From Desulfamplus sp. (lineage in GTDB: Bacteria > Desulfobacterota > Desulfobacteria > Desulfobacterales > Desulfobacteraceae), in assembly GCA_015232455.1 (NCBI GenBank), contig JADFZQ010000001.1, forward strand, positions 372,001 through 436,000: a stretch of 64,000 nt of DNA. Reading direction: 5' to 3'. The notes under the pieces were generated by a model. That model had not been told where the DNA came from and did no database searches. It saw only the letters and a program-made list of their open reading frames with translations. Each line of letters opens with the position of its first letter. The first letter of the stretch is position 1. A program made the translations under genes and the position numbers. Of the stretch, positions 8,723 through 18,099 are shown piece by piece.

Positions 8723-9913
8723 TTACTCTCCAATAATTTTTTGTCCTATTTTCCGACCCATCTCAAAGCACTTTTCAAGAGCTGCTTTATCAGGCACATA
8801 CTGAATCTTTAAGCCCTCATCAACGATCTCCATACCCATTGCCTGAAACTCCTGATTCAATATTTTAACTGCTTCCCCACTCCAGCCATAAGAGCCAAAT
8901 GCAGCAGCCATTCTGTTTTTAGGTTTTAAGCCTTTTATATATGTCATAACATCGGAAATTACAGGAAAAATACCGTTATTTAGGGTTGGAGAGCCGACAA
9001 TCAATGCCTTTGCATCTAAAACTTCAGTCATAATATCACTTCTGTGGCACTTTCTTGTGTTCATAAGTCTAACGCTTACTCCAAGAGACTCTACACCTTT
9101 TGCAATCTCTCTTGCCATTTTTGCTGTGCTGTTCCACATTGTGTCAAAGATAACAACAGCTTTTTTACTTAACTCTTGACGACTCCATTTATCATAAGCA
9201 CTAATAATTTTAGATGGATTATCTCTCCATATTACGCCGTGATCTGGGCATATCATCTTTATTTCAAGACCTGATTCAGTAACGCTTTTTAGAAGTTCTT
9301 GAACTCTTGAAGAGTAGTTAAGTAAAATATTTCCATAATATTTTGCAGCGTGAGACATAATTTGCTCACCTATCTCATCATCAAATAAGCAATCACCAGC
9401 ATAGTGCTGACCAAAAGCATCGCTTGAAAAGAGGATTTTCTCATCTTTTAAGTATGTGAACATGCTGTCAGGCCAGTGAAGCATTTTTGTCTCAATAAAT
9501 GATAAAGTTCTTTTTCCAATATTCAGCTCACTGCCATTTTCAACACTTTTAAGATTCAAAGGACGTGAAAAGTGGCTTTTAAGGTTTTTCTCTCCCATCT
9601 TGGAACATAAGACAGTTTTGTCTTGCCCAATTCTGTGCATAACAGTTGGGATAGCCCCTGAATGATCCATCTCTGTATGGTTGCTTATCACAATATCAAT
9701 TTTTGATGGGTCTATGATTTTGCTAATGTTATCAAGAAGTTCATCAGCAAACTCTTTCTTAACCGTGTCTATAAGAACGTTCTTCTCATCTAATATTAAG
9801 AAGGCATTGTAAGATGTCCCTTCGTAAGTTGAATATCCATGAAAATCACGAATATCCCAATCACGGCATCCAACTGAGTAGATGCCATCTGCAATTTGAA
9901 CTGGTTTAAACAT
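8723..9913 (-). CDS. Flavodiiron protein (rubredoxin:oxygen oxidoreductase family)
   Basis: 396 residues, normal class A length. The N-terminal beta-lactamase-like domain carries the diiron motif H79-x-E81-x-D83-H84 (SNHTEMDHSG), then the further ligands in MLHWPDSMF and CPDHGVIW. The C-terminal flavodoxin domain starts near residue 250 with the FMN loop DTMWNSTAKMA. It reduces oxygen to water, or nitric oxide to nitrous oxide, using rubredoxin as donor. AGGAG precedes the ATG. A DsrE-like gene follows in the same transcript. Which gas is the real substrate cannot be read from sequence. Confidence 0.95.
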   Translation of the reverse strand: MFKPVQIADGIYSVGCRDWDIRDFHGYSTYEGTSYNAFLILDEKNVLIDTVKKEFADELLDNISKIIDPSKIDIVISNHTEMDHSGAIPTVMHRIGQDKTVLCSKMGEKNLKSHFSRPLNLKSVENGSELNIGKRTLSFIETKMLHWPDSMFTYLKDEKILFSSDAFGQHYAGDCLFDDEIGEQIMSHAAKYYGNILLNYSSRVQELLKSVTESGLEIKMICPDHGVIWRDNPSKIISAYDKWSRQELSKKAVVIFDTMWNSTAKMAREIAKGVESLGVSVRLMNTRKCHRSDIMTEVLDAKALIVGSPTLNNGIFPVISDVMTYIKGLKPKNRMAAAFGSYGWSGEAVKILNQEFQAMGMEIVDEGLKIQYVPDKAALEKCFEMGRKIGQKIIGE

Positions 9914-10216
9914 TATAAATTCTCCTAATACTTAAAAATTTTTTAAATTAAAAAAATCCCTATAAAAAAGTTTATTGTAATTCCTTAAAACTAAACTAAC
10001 TGCTAAAATTATCTTTCATAGAATATGCCAATTTTTTTCAAATATTTATTATGGCATATTTCTTGATATTCTGTTAAGAATTTAAAGCGTTTCAATATAA
10101 TGTATTGTAGTTATATTTTCTGCTCATAATTTTAAGCAGACTATGTTTAATTCTTTTTATGAGTCAAGTATTTAAAAGTAGCAACTATCTAAAAATTATT
10201 TTTAAGGAGAAATCAA
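9914..10216. promoter_or_regulatory. Divergent intergenic region with a long-armed inverted repeat
   Basis: This is the shared upstream region of the flavodiiron gene (left) and a small Cys-rich protein (right). AATATGCCA (10022-10030) is repeated as its exact complement TGGCATATT (10052-10060) with a 21-base gap; the centres are about three helical turns apart, suiting a dimeric regulator. A small hairpin TCTGCT...AGCAGA follows at 10119-10140. Otherwise the stretch is AT-rich with no gene. Confidence 0.45.
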
Positions 10217-10555
10217 ATGAAAATCAACATTGACAAAAATCTTGTAGAATTCACCCCTGAAACAGCAGATGAAAAGGTAAAATTAGAGGCTCTTTGGAGA
10301 ACAGTTGTTGATTGTGTGAGGTTTAATAAAAAACTTGTGCCAGTAGGACAGTATGTTGCAGCAAAAGACACATTTGCAAGATTTGCGATTGAAGGGCTTG
10401 AGGCAGGAACGACTGCATCAAAAGATGCCTACCCAGAAGCCTATGCAGATTCTGATTGCAGATGCTACTGCCAGACATGTAATAAATATGTTGAACTCAA
10501 AAAAGGGGATAGAATCCCACCTTGCTGCGGAAAACTTATGGAAGTTCTTGATTGA
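10217..10555 (+). CDS. Small Cys-rich protein of unknown function
   Basis: 112 residues. The first 80 are charged and helical with no known motif. The last third carries CRCYCQTC and, 17 residues on, PPCCGKLM, a likely zinc or iron binding knuckle resembling a rubredoxin or zinc-ribbon end. The start is fixed by TAAGGAG. It lies opposite the flavodiiron gene across a region with a strong inverted repeat, and next to a rubredoxin-like gene, so a role in redox metabolism is possible but unproven. I do not recognise a named family. Confidence 0.75.
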   Translation: MKINIDKNLVEFTPETADEKVKLEALWRTVVDCVRFNKKLVPVGQYVAAKDTFARFAIEGLEAGTTASKDAYPEAYADSDCRCYCQTCNKYVELKKGDRIPPCCGKLMEVLD

Positions 10556-10623
10556 TCTCTTTGGATTAATCTATATTGATTGTTCTTTGATTAACCGAAC
10601 TAATGAATAAAACTTAGAATCAG

Positions 10624-10657
10624 ATGTGTCTCATTTTCCTACCTATATGAGACACAT
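10624..10657. terminator. Perfect hairpin after the Cys-rich protein gene
   Basis: ATGTGTCTCAT (10624-10634) pairs with ATGAGACACAT (10647-10657), an 11-base stem with a 12-base loop. It is followed by ATATACTC rather than a clean T-run, so it may be a weak terminator or a piece of the adjoining repeat. Confidence 0.4.
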
Positions 10658-10658
10658 A

Positions 10659-10710
10659 TATACTCAAATTAGGAAATAAATTGAGCTTTTTTATGACCTT
10701 GCTGAGTGTG
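10659..10710. repeat. Degenerate short TATACT-family element (copy 10)
   Basis: TATACTCAAATTAGG, then ATAAATTGAG and TTTATGACCTTG before a decayed right end GAGTGTG. The order matches the ends of the family without the central palindrome. It appears to be an old, shortened copy. Confidence 0.5.
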
Positions 10711-10772
10711 AAATTTTTAATCTCTATAATTTTGATATTTTTAAAACGGAACTATTTAGAGGAGGAACCGCT

Positions 10773-10934
10773 ATGACAAGCTGGATTTGCGATAAATGTG
10801 GTTATAAGCTAAACGCAGATACACCACCAGAAGAGTGTCCATCATGCAAAAACAAGTGTTCTTTTGTTGATAATTCATGTTACACACCAGATTGCACAGG
10901 TAAGGGAAACGATCCAAGAATTGGAAACAAATAA
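10773..10934 (+). CDS. Rubredoxin-like small protein
   Basis: A 53-residue frame preceded by GAGGAGG. It begins MTSWICDKCGYKL, and the second pair is ECPSC, so the four cysteines of a rubredoxin or rubrerythrin-type iron site are present (CxxC...CxxC). The segment between the pairs is much shorter than in true rubredoxins, as in rubrerythrin C-terminal domains. The C-terminal tail has further cysteines (NSCYTPDCTG). It could shuttle electrons to the flavodiiron protein or rubrerythrin, or be a zinc ribbon. A hairpin CGTAGGG...CCCTACG (10960-10989) follows. Confidence 0.85.
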   Translation: MTSWICDKCGYKLNADTPPEECPSCKNKCSFVDNSCYTPDCTGKGNDPRIGNK

Positions 10935-10959
10935 AATATCTATTCTCTCAGACTAAGAT

Positions 10960-10989
10960 CGTAGGGACAACTTAAACATCGCCCCTACG
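10960..10989. terminator. Hairpin between the rubredoxin-like gene and queC
   Basis: CGTAGGG pairs with CCCTACG across a 16-base loop, between convergent genes. It lacks a good T-run, so termination is uncertain. Confidence 0.3.
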
Positions 10990-11043
10990 GTTTAAAATAA
11001 CTCTCAAGATTTATTACAGATAAAATAGGTTAGCTTACTATTA

Positions 11044-11796
11044 TCAATAATATATTGTAGGATCAGCTATATTAGCCTCTTTAAATCCTTTTATTCTATG
11101 AAGACAACTATCGCAATGCCCGCATGACCTTCCATTATAATCAGGGTCATAGCAACTCAACGTTATAGAGTAATCAACACCAAGTTCAGCCCCTTTAAGA
11201 ATAATATCCGACTTTGACATATAAATAAGAGGAGTTCTAATTTTTATCTTAATCTCTTCTGTAACTCCAGTTTTTGTGGCAAGGTTTGCCATTTTTTCAA
11301 ATGCTTCTATGTATTCAGGACGGCAATCAGGGTATCCACTGTAATCAACCGCTGTAACTCCAATAAAAATTGTTTCTGCTTTTACAACTTCTGCCCATGC
11401 AAGAGCGTATGAGAGCAAAATCGTATTGCGTGCAGGAACGTATGTAATTGGGATTTCATCTTTAGAAAGCTCTTCAACACTTTCATGTTTTGGCACATCA
11501 ATTGAATCTGTAAGTGCAGAACCTCCAAAACTTCTAAGATCAATGTTGGCAATTAGATGTCTTTTAACATTAAAAAATTGTGCAACTTTTTGGGCAGCAA
11601 CAAGCTCAGCATGGTGTCGCTGACCATATCTGAAGCTCAAACTGTAAATCTCATACCCTTCTGATTTTGCAATTGCCATTGTAGTTGTGGAATCTATTCC
11701 TCCACTTGATAGAACTACGGCTCTTTTACTTGCACTGTTTATATTATTTTCTAAGTTGTTGCTAGCTAAATTATCTAAACTTTGTTCTATATTCAT
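11044..11796 (-). CDS. queC: 7-cyano-7-deazaguanine (preQ0) synthase
   Basis: 250 residues. The ATP pyrophosphatase loop SGGIDS is at residues 31-36, [11 protein letters not shown] follows, and the C-terminal zinc site is [11 protein letters not shown] with an upstream Cys in SCYDPD. It converts 7-carboxy-7-deazaguanine to preQ0 with ammonia and ATP, for queuosine. About 25 extra residues (Asn/Ser-rich) precede the fold. It follows queE on the same strand with a 30-base gap and is probably co-transcribed. QueD, QueF and Tgt genes are not in the window. Confidence 0.96.
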   Translation of the reverse strand: MNIEQSLDNLASNNLENNINSASKRAVVLSSGGIDSTTTMAIAKSEGYEIYSLSFRYGQRHHAELVAAQKVAQFFNVKRHLIANIDLRSFGGSALTDSIDVPKHESVEELSKDEIPITYVPARNTILLSYALAWAEVVKAETIFIGVTAVDYSGYPDCRPEYIEAFEKMANLATKTGVTEEIKIKIRTPLIYMSKSDIILKGAELGVDYSITLSCYDPDYNGRSCGHCDSCLHRIKGFKEANIADPTIYY

Positions 11797-11826
11797 ACTA
11801 TTTTATCACCTAACTCTTAATAATTT

Positions 11827-12558
11827 TTAAACCCCTCGTTTGTCTGGATGCCATATTATTTTATGAAGTTGCATTGATAACCTTGCTGATATTTTATCAT
11901 TGAGCATCCATTTTGCAAGCTCTTCTGGTGTAATTGAATTTGATTGATTTACATTTTCTTCTGATTTATCAAGAGCTTGCAATGATTCATTAGCGTATGA
12001 ACTTATTTTGTTTGTATATTGGACAGGTGAAAGATGAATACGTGATGGATTGATTTTTATTAAATTGGTATTGGTAATTATACCTTTTGCAAACTCATAA
12101 TCATTTCTATCCGCAATCACAAATTTAACCTCATCTTTTTTACCAAGAATATCAATATTACTTAAAAGATTTCTTTTAGATTCGCCACTTGAAGGGCATT
12201 TAATATCAACTATACGAATAGAGTTATCTGTAATTGTGTCAATACTAATAGAGCCGTTAGTCTCAACAAGAACTTGATAACCATTATTTATCAAAGTATC
12301 AATCAAAATTGGAGTCTCTTTCTGAATAAGAGGTTCTCCACCTGTTATTTCAACCAAATTGCAGCCAAAACTCTCAACTTTATTGGTGATCTCCTTGATC
12401 TCCATTTGCGTTCCAAAATCATTCTCTTTTGCGTAAAGTGTGTCGCACCATCTGCAATTGAGGTTACAACCCATAAGCCGAACAAATACACATGGTAATC
12501 CCGCAAAGGTAGATTCGCCTTGAATACTGTAGAATATTTCACATATATTTAGAGTCAT
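11827..12558 (-). CDS. queE: 7-carboxy-7-deazaguanine synthase
   Basis: A 243-residue radical SAM enzyme with the cluster cysteines C31, C35 and C38 in CNLNCRWC. The preceding FYSIQGESTFAG and the following VEITGGEPL are typical of QueE. It performs the ring contraction of 6-carboxytetrahydropterin to carboxy-deazaguanine. An Asn/Ser insert (SYANESLQALDKSEENVNQS) lies in the C-terminal third. It is upstream of queC in the same direction. The hairpin at 12588-12620 separates it from the preceding acyl-CoA ligase gene. Confidence 0.95.
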   Translation of the reverse strand: MTLNICEIFYSIQGESTFAGLPCVFVRLMGCNLNCRWCDTLYAKENDFGTQMEIKEITNKVESFGCNLVEITGGEPLIQKETPILIDTLINNGYQVLVETNGSISIDTITDNSIRIVDIKCPSSGESKRNLLSNIDILGKKDEVKFVIADRNDYEFAKGIITNTNLIKINPSRIHLSPVQYTNKISSYANESLQALDKSEENVNQSNSITPEELAKWMLNDKISARLSMQLHKIIWHPDKRGV

Positions 12559-12587
12559 TTCTTTAGATTGCTCTTTTTGCTATTTTA

Positions 12588-12620
12588 AGATTTGACAACT
12601 TCTAAGAAGTTGTCAAATCT
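12588..12620. terminator. Strong hairpin between fadD-like gene and queE
   Basis: AGATTTGACAACTT and AAGTTGTCAAATCT form a perfect 14-base stem with a 5-base loop. On the minus strand it follows the acyl-CoA ligase gene, with a tail TTAAAATAG that is only partly U-rich. Confidence 0.55.
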
Positions 12621-12656
12621 ATATTATGCTTCAAATAGATACTTAAATTTAAAAAA

Positions 12657-14402
12657 TCAAGCCTTTTTCTGCTTTGCCTTTTCTTCGTCTCTCAATGTCC
12701 TTCTAAGCACCTTCCCAACATTAGATACAGGAATATCATCCCTAAATTCAATGATTCTTGGACGTTTATATCCTGCCATGTTCTCTTTGCAAAATTTATC
12801 CATCTCTTCTACAGTTACGTTAGAACCAGATTTTAGTTTAATAAATGCTTTAACTTTTTCACCACTTCTTTCGTCAGGAAGTCCAACTACAGCCACAAGC
12901 TCAACAGCAGGATGTTTATAGATAGTATCTTCAACATCTCTTGGATATACATTAAAACCGCTGACGATTATCATATCTTTTTTGCGATCAGTTATTGTTA
13001 TATAACCATCTTTATCGATATTACCAATATCGCCTGTGAGAAAATATCTTTTTCCATCAATCTCTCTAAAGACTTCGTTATTAGCATCAGGGCGTTTCCA
13101 GTATCCCTTCATAACTTGAGGTCCACACACTGCAATTTCGCCATCTTCGCCACGGGGCAACTCTTTTAAGCCAGTTTCAAGATCAACTATTTTAACGTCA
13201 GTTCCCGGAATCGGAAAGCCAATAGAGCCGATCTTTCGAGTCTCTTTAAAAGGAGGATTAGAACAGACAGCGGGGGCAGTCTCTGTTAATCCATAAGCTT
13301 CAAATATTATTGCACCTGTTTTTGCCTCAAATTGACGACAAACCTCAGGGGGAAGCGGAGCCCCACCAGAAAGACACGCCATAATAGAAGTTATGTCAAA
13401 TTTATCGATAAGAGGGTGGTTAGTGAAGGCCACAAAAATTGTTGGCACTGCGGTCATAAATGTGGGTTTATGTTTTTGGACAACCTTTAACACCTCCGTA
13501 AAAGGAGGATTGCCAGCTCTTGGATCTGGAATACAGATAAGGCGACTACCTGTTTTTGCAGCAAGAAGAAGGGTGCTGTTTATTCCAAAAACATGATACC
13601 AAGGCAAGACTCCAAGAAAAGTATGGAAACCACCACAACGTAGTTTTTCAGGCTTGTTGCCTTTTTCATGGACAATTCTAAAGTACTCAACAGCAGCTTC
13701 AAGGTCATAAGTAAAGTTGGTATGCGTTAGTTCCGCTCCTTTTGGAACTCCTGTAGTTCCGCCAGTGTAAAGCATGACCGCTGTATCTTTTTGAGGATTT
13801 ATATTAATTTGAGGTGGAGTTGGAGCAGATGATGCAACAATATCATCAAACATAAAATGACCTTTTTCATGATTCTCTGCTTTTGGAATTTTACCCAAAA
13901 GACCACCAATAAGCCCTTTTACCTTTGGAAGGTAAGATTTGATATTGCAGATAACTACGCTTTTGACATCAGTATCTTTGATGGCTTCAACCGTACTCTT
14001 ATAAAATACAGGGTGATCCATGCAAAATACCATCTTTGCACCAGAATCAGATAACTGATGATTTAACTCTTTTGGAGTATAAACAGGATTGCAGTTTACA
14101 CACACAGCTCCAGCTTTTAGAATACCAAAGAAGACTTCAGGAAAATGGGGAAGATTTGGAAGAAAAATAGCAACTTTATCTCCTTGCTTGATTCCCTGTC
14201 GAGCTAAGAAATTTGCAATTCTGTCTGCTGTATCTTTAACTTGAGCAAAGGTTCTTTTGGCATCATTAAATATTGTATATACCTTATCAGGATATTTACG
14301 AGCAGAGTTATCAAGAAGATCGGTTAATGGATATAGATAATCATGGACATCGTGTGCTACGCCTTCTGGCCAAAAAGGTGTTTCCCATTTTTTTAAACTC
14401 AT
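12657..14402 (-). CDS. fadD: Long-chain acyl-CoA ligase (AMP-forming)
   Basis: 581 residues of the adenylate-forming family. The phosphate loop YTGGTTGVPKGA, the later YGLTETAP, the hinge region YFLTGDIGNIDKDGY and the C-terminal lysine area GKVLRRTLRDEE are all present. The enzyme activates a fatty acid to acyl-adenylate and then acyl-CoA. With the acyl-CoA dehydrogenase, crotonase-family protein and acetyl-CoA synthetase elsewhere in the window it indicates active fatty-acid and short-acid use. AAGGAG precedes the ATG. Chain-length preference cannot be told. Confidence 0.9.
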   Translation of the reverse strand: MSLKKWETPFWPEGVAHDVHDYLYPLTDLLDNSARKYPDKVYTIFNDAKRTFAQVKDTADRIANFLARQGIKQGDKVAIFLPNLPHFPEVFFGILKAGAVCVNCNPVYTPKELNHQLSDSGAKMVFCMDHPVFYKSTVEAIKDTDVKSVVICNIKSYLPKVKGLIGGLLGKIPKAENHEKGHFMFDDIVASSAPTPPQININPQKDTAVMLYTGGTTGVPKGAELTHTNFTYDLEAAVEYFRIVHEKGNKPEKLRCGGFHTFLGVLPWYHVFGINSTLLLAAKTGSRLICIPDPRAGNPPFTEVLKVVQKHKPTFMTAVPTIFVAFTNHPLIDKFDITSIMACLSGGAPLPPEVCRQFEAKTGAIIFEAYGLTETAPAVCSNPPFKETRKIGSIGFPIPGTDVKIVDLETGLKELPRGEDGEIAVCGPQVMKGYWKRPDANNEVFREIDGKRYFLTGDIGNIDKDGYITITDRKKDMIIVSGFNVYPRDVEDTIYKHPAVELVAVVGLPDERSGEKVKAFIKLKSGSNVTVEEMDKFCKENMAGYKRPRIIEFRDDIPVSNVGKVLRRTLRDEEKAKQKKA

Positions 14403-14465
14403 TACTTTACTCTCCTTAGAAATGTTAATGTTATTTAACTTATTTTGTTTATCTAAATTGTTTTA

Positions 14466-17400
14466 TTACGGTTTCTTTAAAAAATTTTCAAATATATCAA
14501 TAATCGAATTTGCCTCATCTTTAAACTCTTTTATTGGAATTTTCTTTTCCCTCTCTTGAAGATTTAAGTGATGAACCATCTGTCTAAGTTTTAAATATCC
14601 TTTTTTAAGCTCTTCTGACTCTTGTGGTTTAAGAATTTTTTCATTTGCAAGGGTCTCAAGAAGACGAACATTATCTGTCCATTTTGTCAAACTTCTATGT
14701 TCTGACGCATATTGAAGCACGAGGTATTGAACTAAAAATTCAATATCAATAATACCGCCTCTACCTTGCTTTAGATCAAACAGGTCTGAATCAGATTTAA
14801 AGGAGTCTCTACTCAAGCTATTAATATTATCCAAGTTGTTAGTCTTACCCAAGTTATTTGCCTTACCAAAGCTAACGCTATCAGCCTTACCTAAGTCATT
14901 AGAATCTTTACTGGTCTTAAAATGCTCTTTTCTCATTCTCTCACGCATCTGACTCACCTCTTTTTTTAACAACTCTGGTGAGCGTTCTATGCAGAGAATA
15001 CTCTCTCTTATAGCGTTAAATTGCTCTTGAAGTAGTGGATCGCCTCCAATTGGTCTTGCTCTTATAATTGCCTGATGTTCCCATGTCCATGCCTCATTTT
15101 TGATATAGTCGTGGAATGCGTCAATGTGGCTCACAATCATACCAGCTTGACCATTAGGTCTAAGACGCATATCAGCATCGTAAAGTTTTCCAGCCTGAGT
15201 ATTCAAAGTCAAAGCACTGATTATTCGTTGTCCTAAAAAGGTATAAAATCGTATATTTTCAATACTTCTTGGACCACCTTCTGTATATCCATCGTAACTT
15301 GAATGGATAAAAACCATATCAAGGTCAGATTTATAGCCAAGCTCAATCCCGCCAAGTTTTCCGTAGGCAATTGCAGCAAACCCTGGTGAATAGAATTTAG
15401 AACAAGTTGAAGCAGAGTATGTAGTTGATAGAGGAGATTCAGAAGGATAGAATTTTATTTTATTAGATAAATAGTTTGATTTAATATTTTTATTAATATC
15501 ATTAGATAAGTTATTCAATTTATCACTATCAGATAAGCATTCAGACTCTTTGTCAGAATTAATATCTGAAAGTTTGTTTAAATTAAGACCTGATGGCACA
15601 CCATATTTTTGAACAGTATGATTCCATGATATTTCAATCACTTTATTCATAACTGTCTCTGCAATCTCTGTTAAACGGTCACTCACCTTCATAAGAGGGT
15701 AGTTTCCACTTAAATCTGCAGCAGCAACTCTTAAGACCATTACCTGCTTAAAAATGCACAACTCTTCTAATTGAAACTCAAAATCTTCAACTGGAATATG
15801 AGCCATACGCCGTTCAATCTCTTTTTCCATCTCAGCTCTATCTGGGGGTGTATAAAGGGTAGAAGGGGCAAGAAGCTCGTCAAGCAATGCTGGGTGAAGA
15901 GATAAGAATGAGATAACCCAAGGACTTTTAGCTGCAAGATTGACAAGATTATCAAGGGCTTGGGGCTTTTCAATTAAAAGAGATAGATAACACGTTCGTC
16001 TCTCGATTGTAATTATAAGATCAATGAGCCGTTTAAGAACAGTCTCTGGATTTGAGGCTATACATTCGCTCGTTTCTATTTCCAAAATTTCTCTGTCCAA
16101 ATTGACCTGTTTGCTCGAATCAACTTCTCTATTTTGTGTGCAAAAAGAATCTTTTGCCTGACTAACCTTTTGAACAAGAAGAGGGATCAATCGATCCAAC
16201 CTTCTTCTACCAATTGTGGTCAACTTTTTTGTATTTTGGTGTTCTGCAAGGTTTTTTAAGATATTAGTAAAAACTTGATGGTTTTCAAAACCTGAAATTT
16301 TATACTCTGCTGCGTCAAATTGTGGATCATTGATATTTTGCCAAATATATTTTAGATCATCAATTTCATCTTCAGTTTTACAATCATCTTGTTCATTTGG
16401 TTTTAGATTGTTATCTTGTTTGCTATTGTTGTTTAGTTTGCCGCTGCTATCTTGTTTTTCAGCGTTATCTGATGCAAAGAGATTGCGGAAATGGTCATGC
16501 ACTTTTGACATATAACCATTTAAAACTTCATAAAAATCAGCATAAATAAAATTCTTACCAAATCCCATTGAAAGGGCAAGCCTCAATTTCTCATCATCTT
16601 TTTCAGGCAGATCATGGGTCTGACGGTCGTTATATTCTTGCAATCTGTGCTCAACTTTACGAAGAAAACAGTAGGCTTCAGTAAGTTCCTCACAAGTTTT
16701 TGCATCAATACAGTTACGCTGAACAAGTAATTCAAGGACTTTAAGAATTTTACGTTCCTGAAATTCAGGCTCAACCCCACCTCTTATTAACTGAAACACC
16801 TGACCAAAAAACTCAATTTCGCGTATTCCACCAGCACCAAGTTTAATGTTGTTTTTAAATCTCTTATCTTTTACTTGAAGCGATATTCGCTTTTTCATAT
16901 CTCTTAACGATTCAAAAGAGCCATAATCAAAATATCTTCTGTAAATAAAGGGGTTTAGAATTTTAAGAAGAGCGTAACCAGCATCAATATCTCCAGCAAT
17001 TGGGCGAGCTTTAATCAATGCGTAGCGTTCCCAATCACGTCCTTGTGTCTGATAATACTCCTCCATTGTGTAAAAACTCATTGCAATAGGACCATTTGCT
17101 CCAAATGGACGAAGTCGTGTATCAACACGAAAAAGCATTGAGCTACTACATTGATTTGAATTGATCGTAGTTGAACTAACTGTAGATGAATCAAACACCT
17201 TTAAGAAATTTTTGCACATTTTTGTGAAAAATTCTCCTGTGGTATTGATATTATTTATTCTTTTATCGCCCGATAGTTTTTCGTTGGATAATTTCGCATT
17301 GCCGTTGTCTGATTTATTAAAGGAATTACAATCAAACTCTACATCTTCAGGATAGGCAAAAATAAGGTCTATGTCAGATGAAAAATTCAACTCTTGAGCA

Positions 17401-18035
17401 CCAAGTTTGCCCATACCAAGAACTATAGGTTTCTGAATATTGCCTTGACTATCAATAGGTGTTCCGTATATGAAACAAAGTTTATCATAGATAAAAGTGA
17501 TTACTTTGTCAACAAATGCCTCAGCAAGGTTAGATAAATCTTTTAAGGTCTGTTCAAGAGAGACTTTCCCAACAATATCTTGCCACGCAATTCTTACCAT
17601 CTCACGTTCTCTAATTCTGCCAAGCACCTCTTTTAATGTAGCGTCATCAAGTTTTATCAGGAGATCATTATTTATGATGGGATTTTCATTTATTAGAGGC
17701 TTATCATTTCCCTGAGCATTATTATTTATCAGGGTATTGTCAGTTGTTTTAATTATCTGAGTTTGAATCTGCTCATCAATTTTTAGCTTATATTCACCAT
17801 CAAAATATGATCGTTCAAGATCGCCTGATTCAATCAAATCAATAAGTAATGCTGGATTTTTTATTAAAGAAGAAGCCACAAAATCGCTAAATAATACAAC
17901 TTTGTTAAGCTCTTCAGTTAAAAAGTGATATTTTGAAGGCAGTGTTAATTTGTTTATCTCAATTGCCTTTTCAAACTCCTCCAATCTGCTTTTTATCTGA
18001 GATTTAAAATTGTTCACTATATTTTTATTATCCAT
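14466..18035 (-). CDS. glnE: Bifunctional glutamine synthetase adenylyltransferase/deadenylase
   Basis: 1189 residues, longer than the usual ~950. Two nucleotidyltransferase domains are visible: GMGKLGAQELNFSSDIDL near residue 208 (deadenylation half) and AYGKLGGIELGYKSDLDM near 888 (adenylylation half), each with the GS-x-D-x-D type metal site. PII-binding regions follow each. The extra length comes from four or five Asn/Ser/Lys/Asp-rich inserts, for example the stretches near residues 275, 545, 850 and 1080; the last is a degenerate run of LGK-AN/TNNL units. Such inserts sit at domain surfaces and need not harm activity. It controls nitrogen assimilation by switching glutamine synthetase. 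No glnA is adjacent. Confidence 0.95.
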   Translation of the reverse strand: MDNKNIVNNFKSQIKSRLEEFEKAIEINKLTLPSKYHFLTEELNKVVLFSDFVASSLIKNPALLIDLIESGDLERSYFDGEYKLKIDEQIQTQIIKTTDNTLINNNAQGNDKPLINENPIINNDLLIKLDDATLKEVLGRIREREMVRIAWQDIVGKVSLEQTLKDLSNLAEAFVDKVITFIYDKLCFIYGTPIDSQGNIQKPIVLGMGKLGAQELNFSSDIDLIFAYPEDVEFDCNSFNKSDNGNAKLSNEKLSGDKRINNINTTGEFFTKMCKNFLKVFDSSTVSSTTINSNQCSSSMLFRVDTRLRPFGANGPIAMSFYTMEEYYQTQGRDWERYALIKARPIAGDIDAGYALLKILNPFIYRRYFDYGSFESLRDMKKRISLQVKDKRFKNNIKLGAGGIREIEFFGQVFQLIRGGVEPEFQERKILKVLELLVQRNCIDAKTCEELTEAYCFLRKVEHRLQEYNDRQTHDLPEKDDEKLRLALSMGFGKNFIYADFYEVLNGYMSKVHDHFRNLFASDNAEKQDSSGKLNNNSKQDNNLKPNEQDDCKTEDEIDDLKYIWQNINDPQFDAAEYKISGFENHQVFTNILKNLAEHQNTKKLTTIGRRRLDRLIPLLVQKVSQAKDSFCTQNREVDSSKQVNLDREILEIETSECIASNPETVLKRLIDLIITIERRTCYLSLLIEKPQALDNLVNLAAKSPWVISFLSLHPALLDELLAPSTLYTPPDRAEMEKEIERRMAHIPVEDFEFQLEELCIFKQVMVLRVAAADLSGNYPLMKVSDRLTEIAETVMNKVIEISWNHTVQKYGVPSGLNLNKLSDINSDKESECLSDSDKLNNLSNDINKNIKSNYLSNKIKFYPSESPLSTTYSASTCSKFYSPGFAAIAYGKLGGIELGYKSDLDMVFIHSSYDGYTEGGPRSIENIRFYTFLGQRIISALTLNTQAGKLYDADMRLRPNGQAGMIVSHIDAFHDYIKNEAWTWEHQAIIRARPIGGDPLLQEQFNAIRESILCIERSPELLKKEVSQMRERMRKEHFKTSKDSNDLGKADSVSFGKANNLGKTNNLDNINSLSRDSFKSDSDLFDLKQGRGGIIDIEFLVQYLVLQYASEHRSLTKWTDNVRLLETLANEKILKPQESEELKKGYLKLRQMVHHLNLQEREKKIPIKEFKDEANSIIDIFENFLKKP

Positions 18036-18099
18036 CTTGTCCTATCAAAATCATTAATTCCATGAAAATCATTAAAATATGCTATGTCATTTATAGAGC

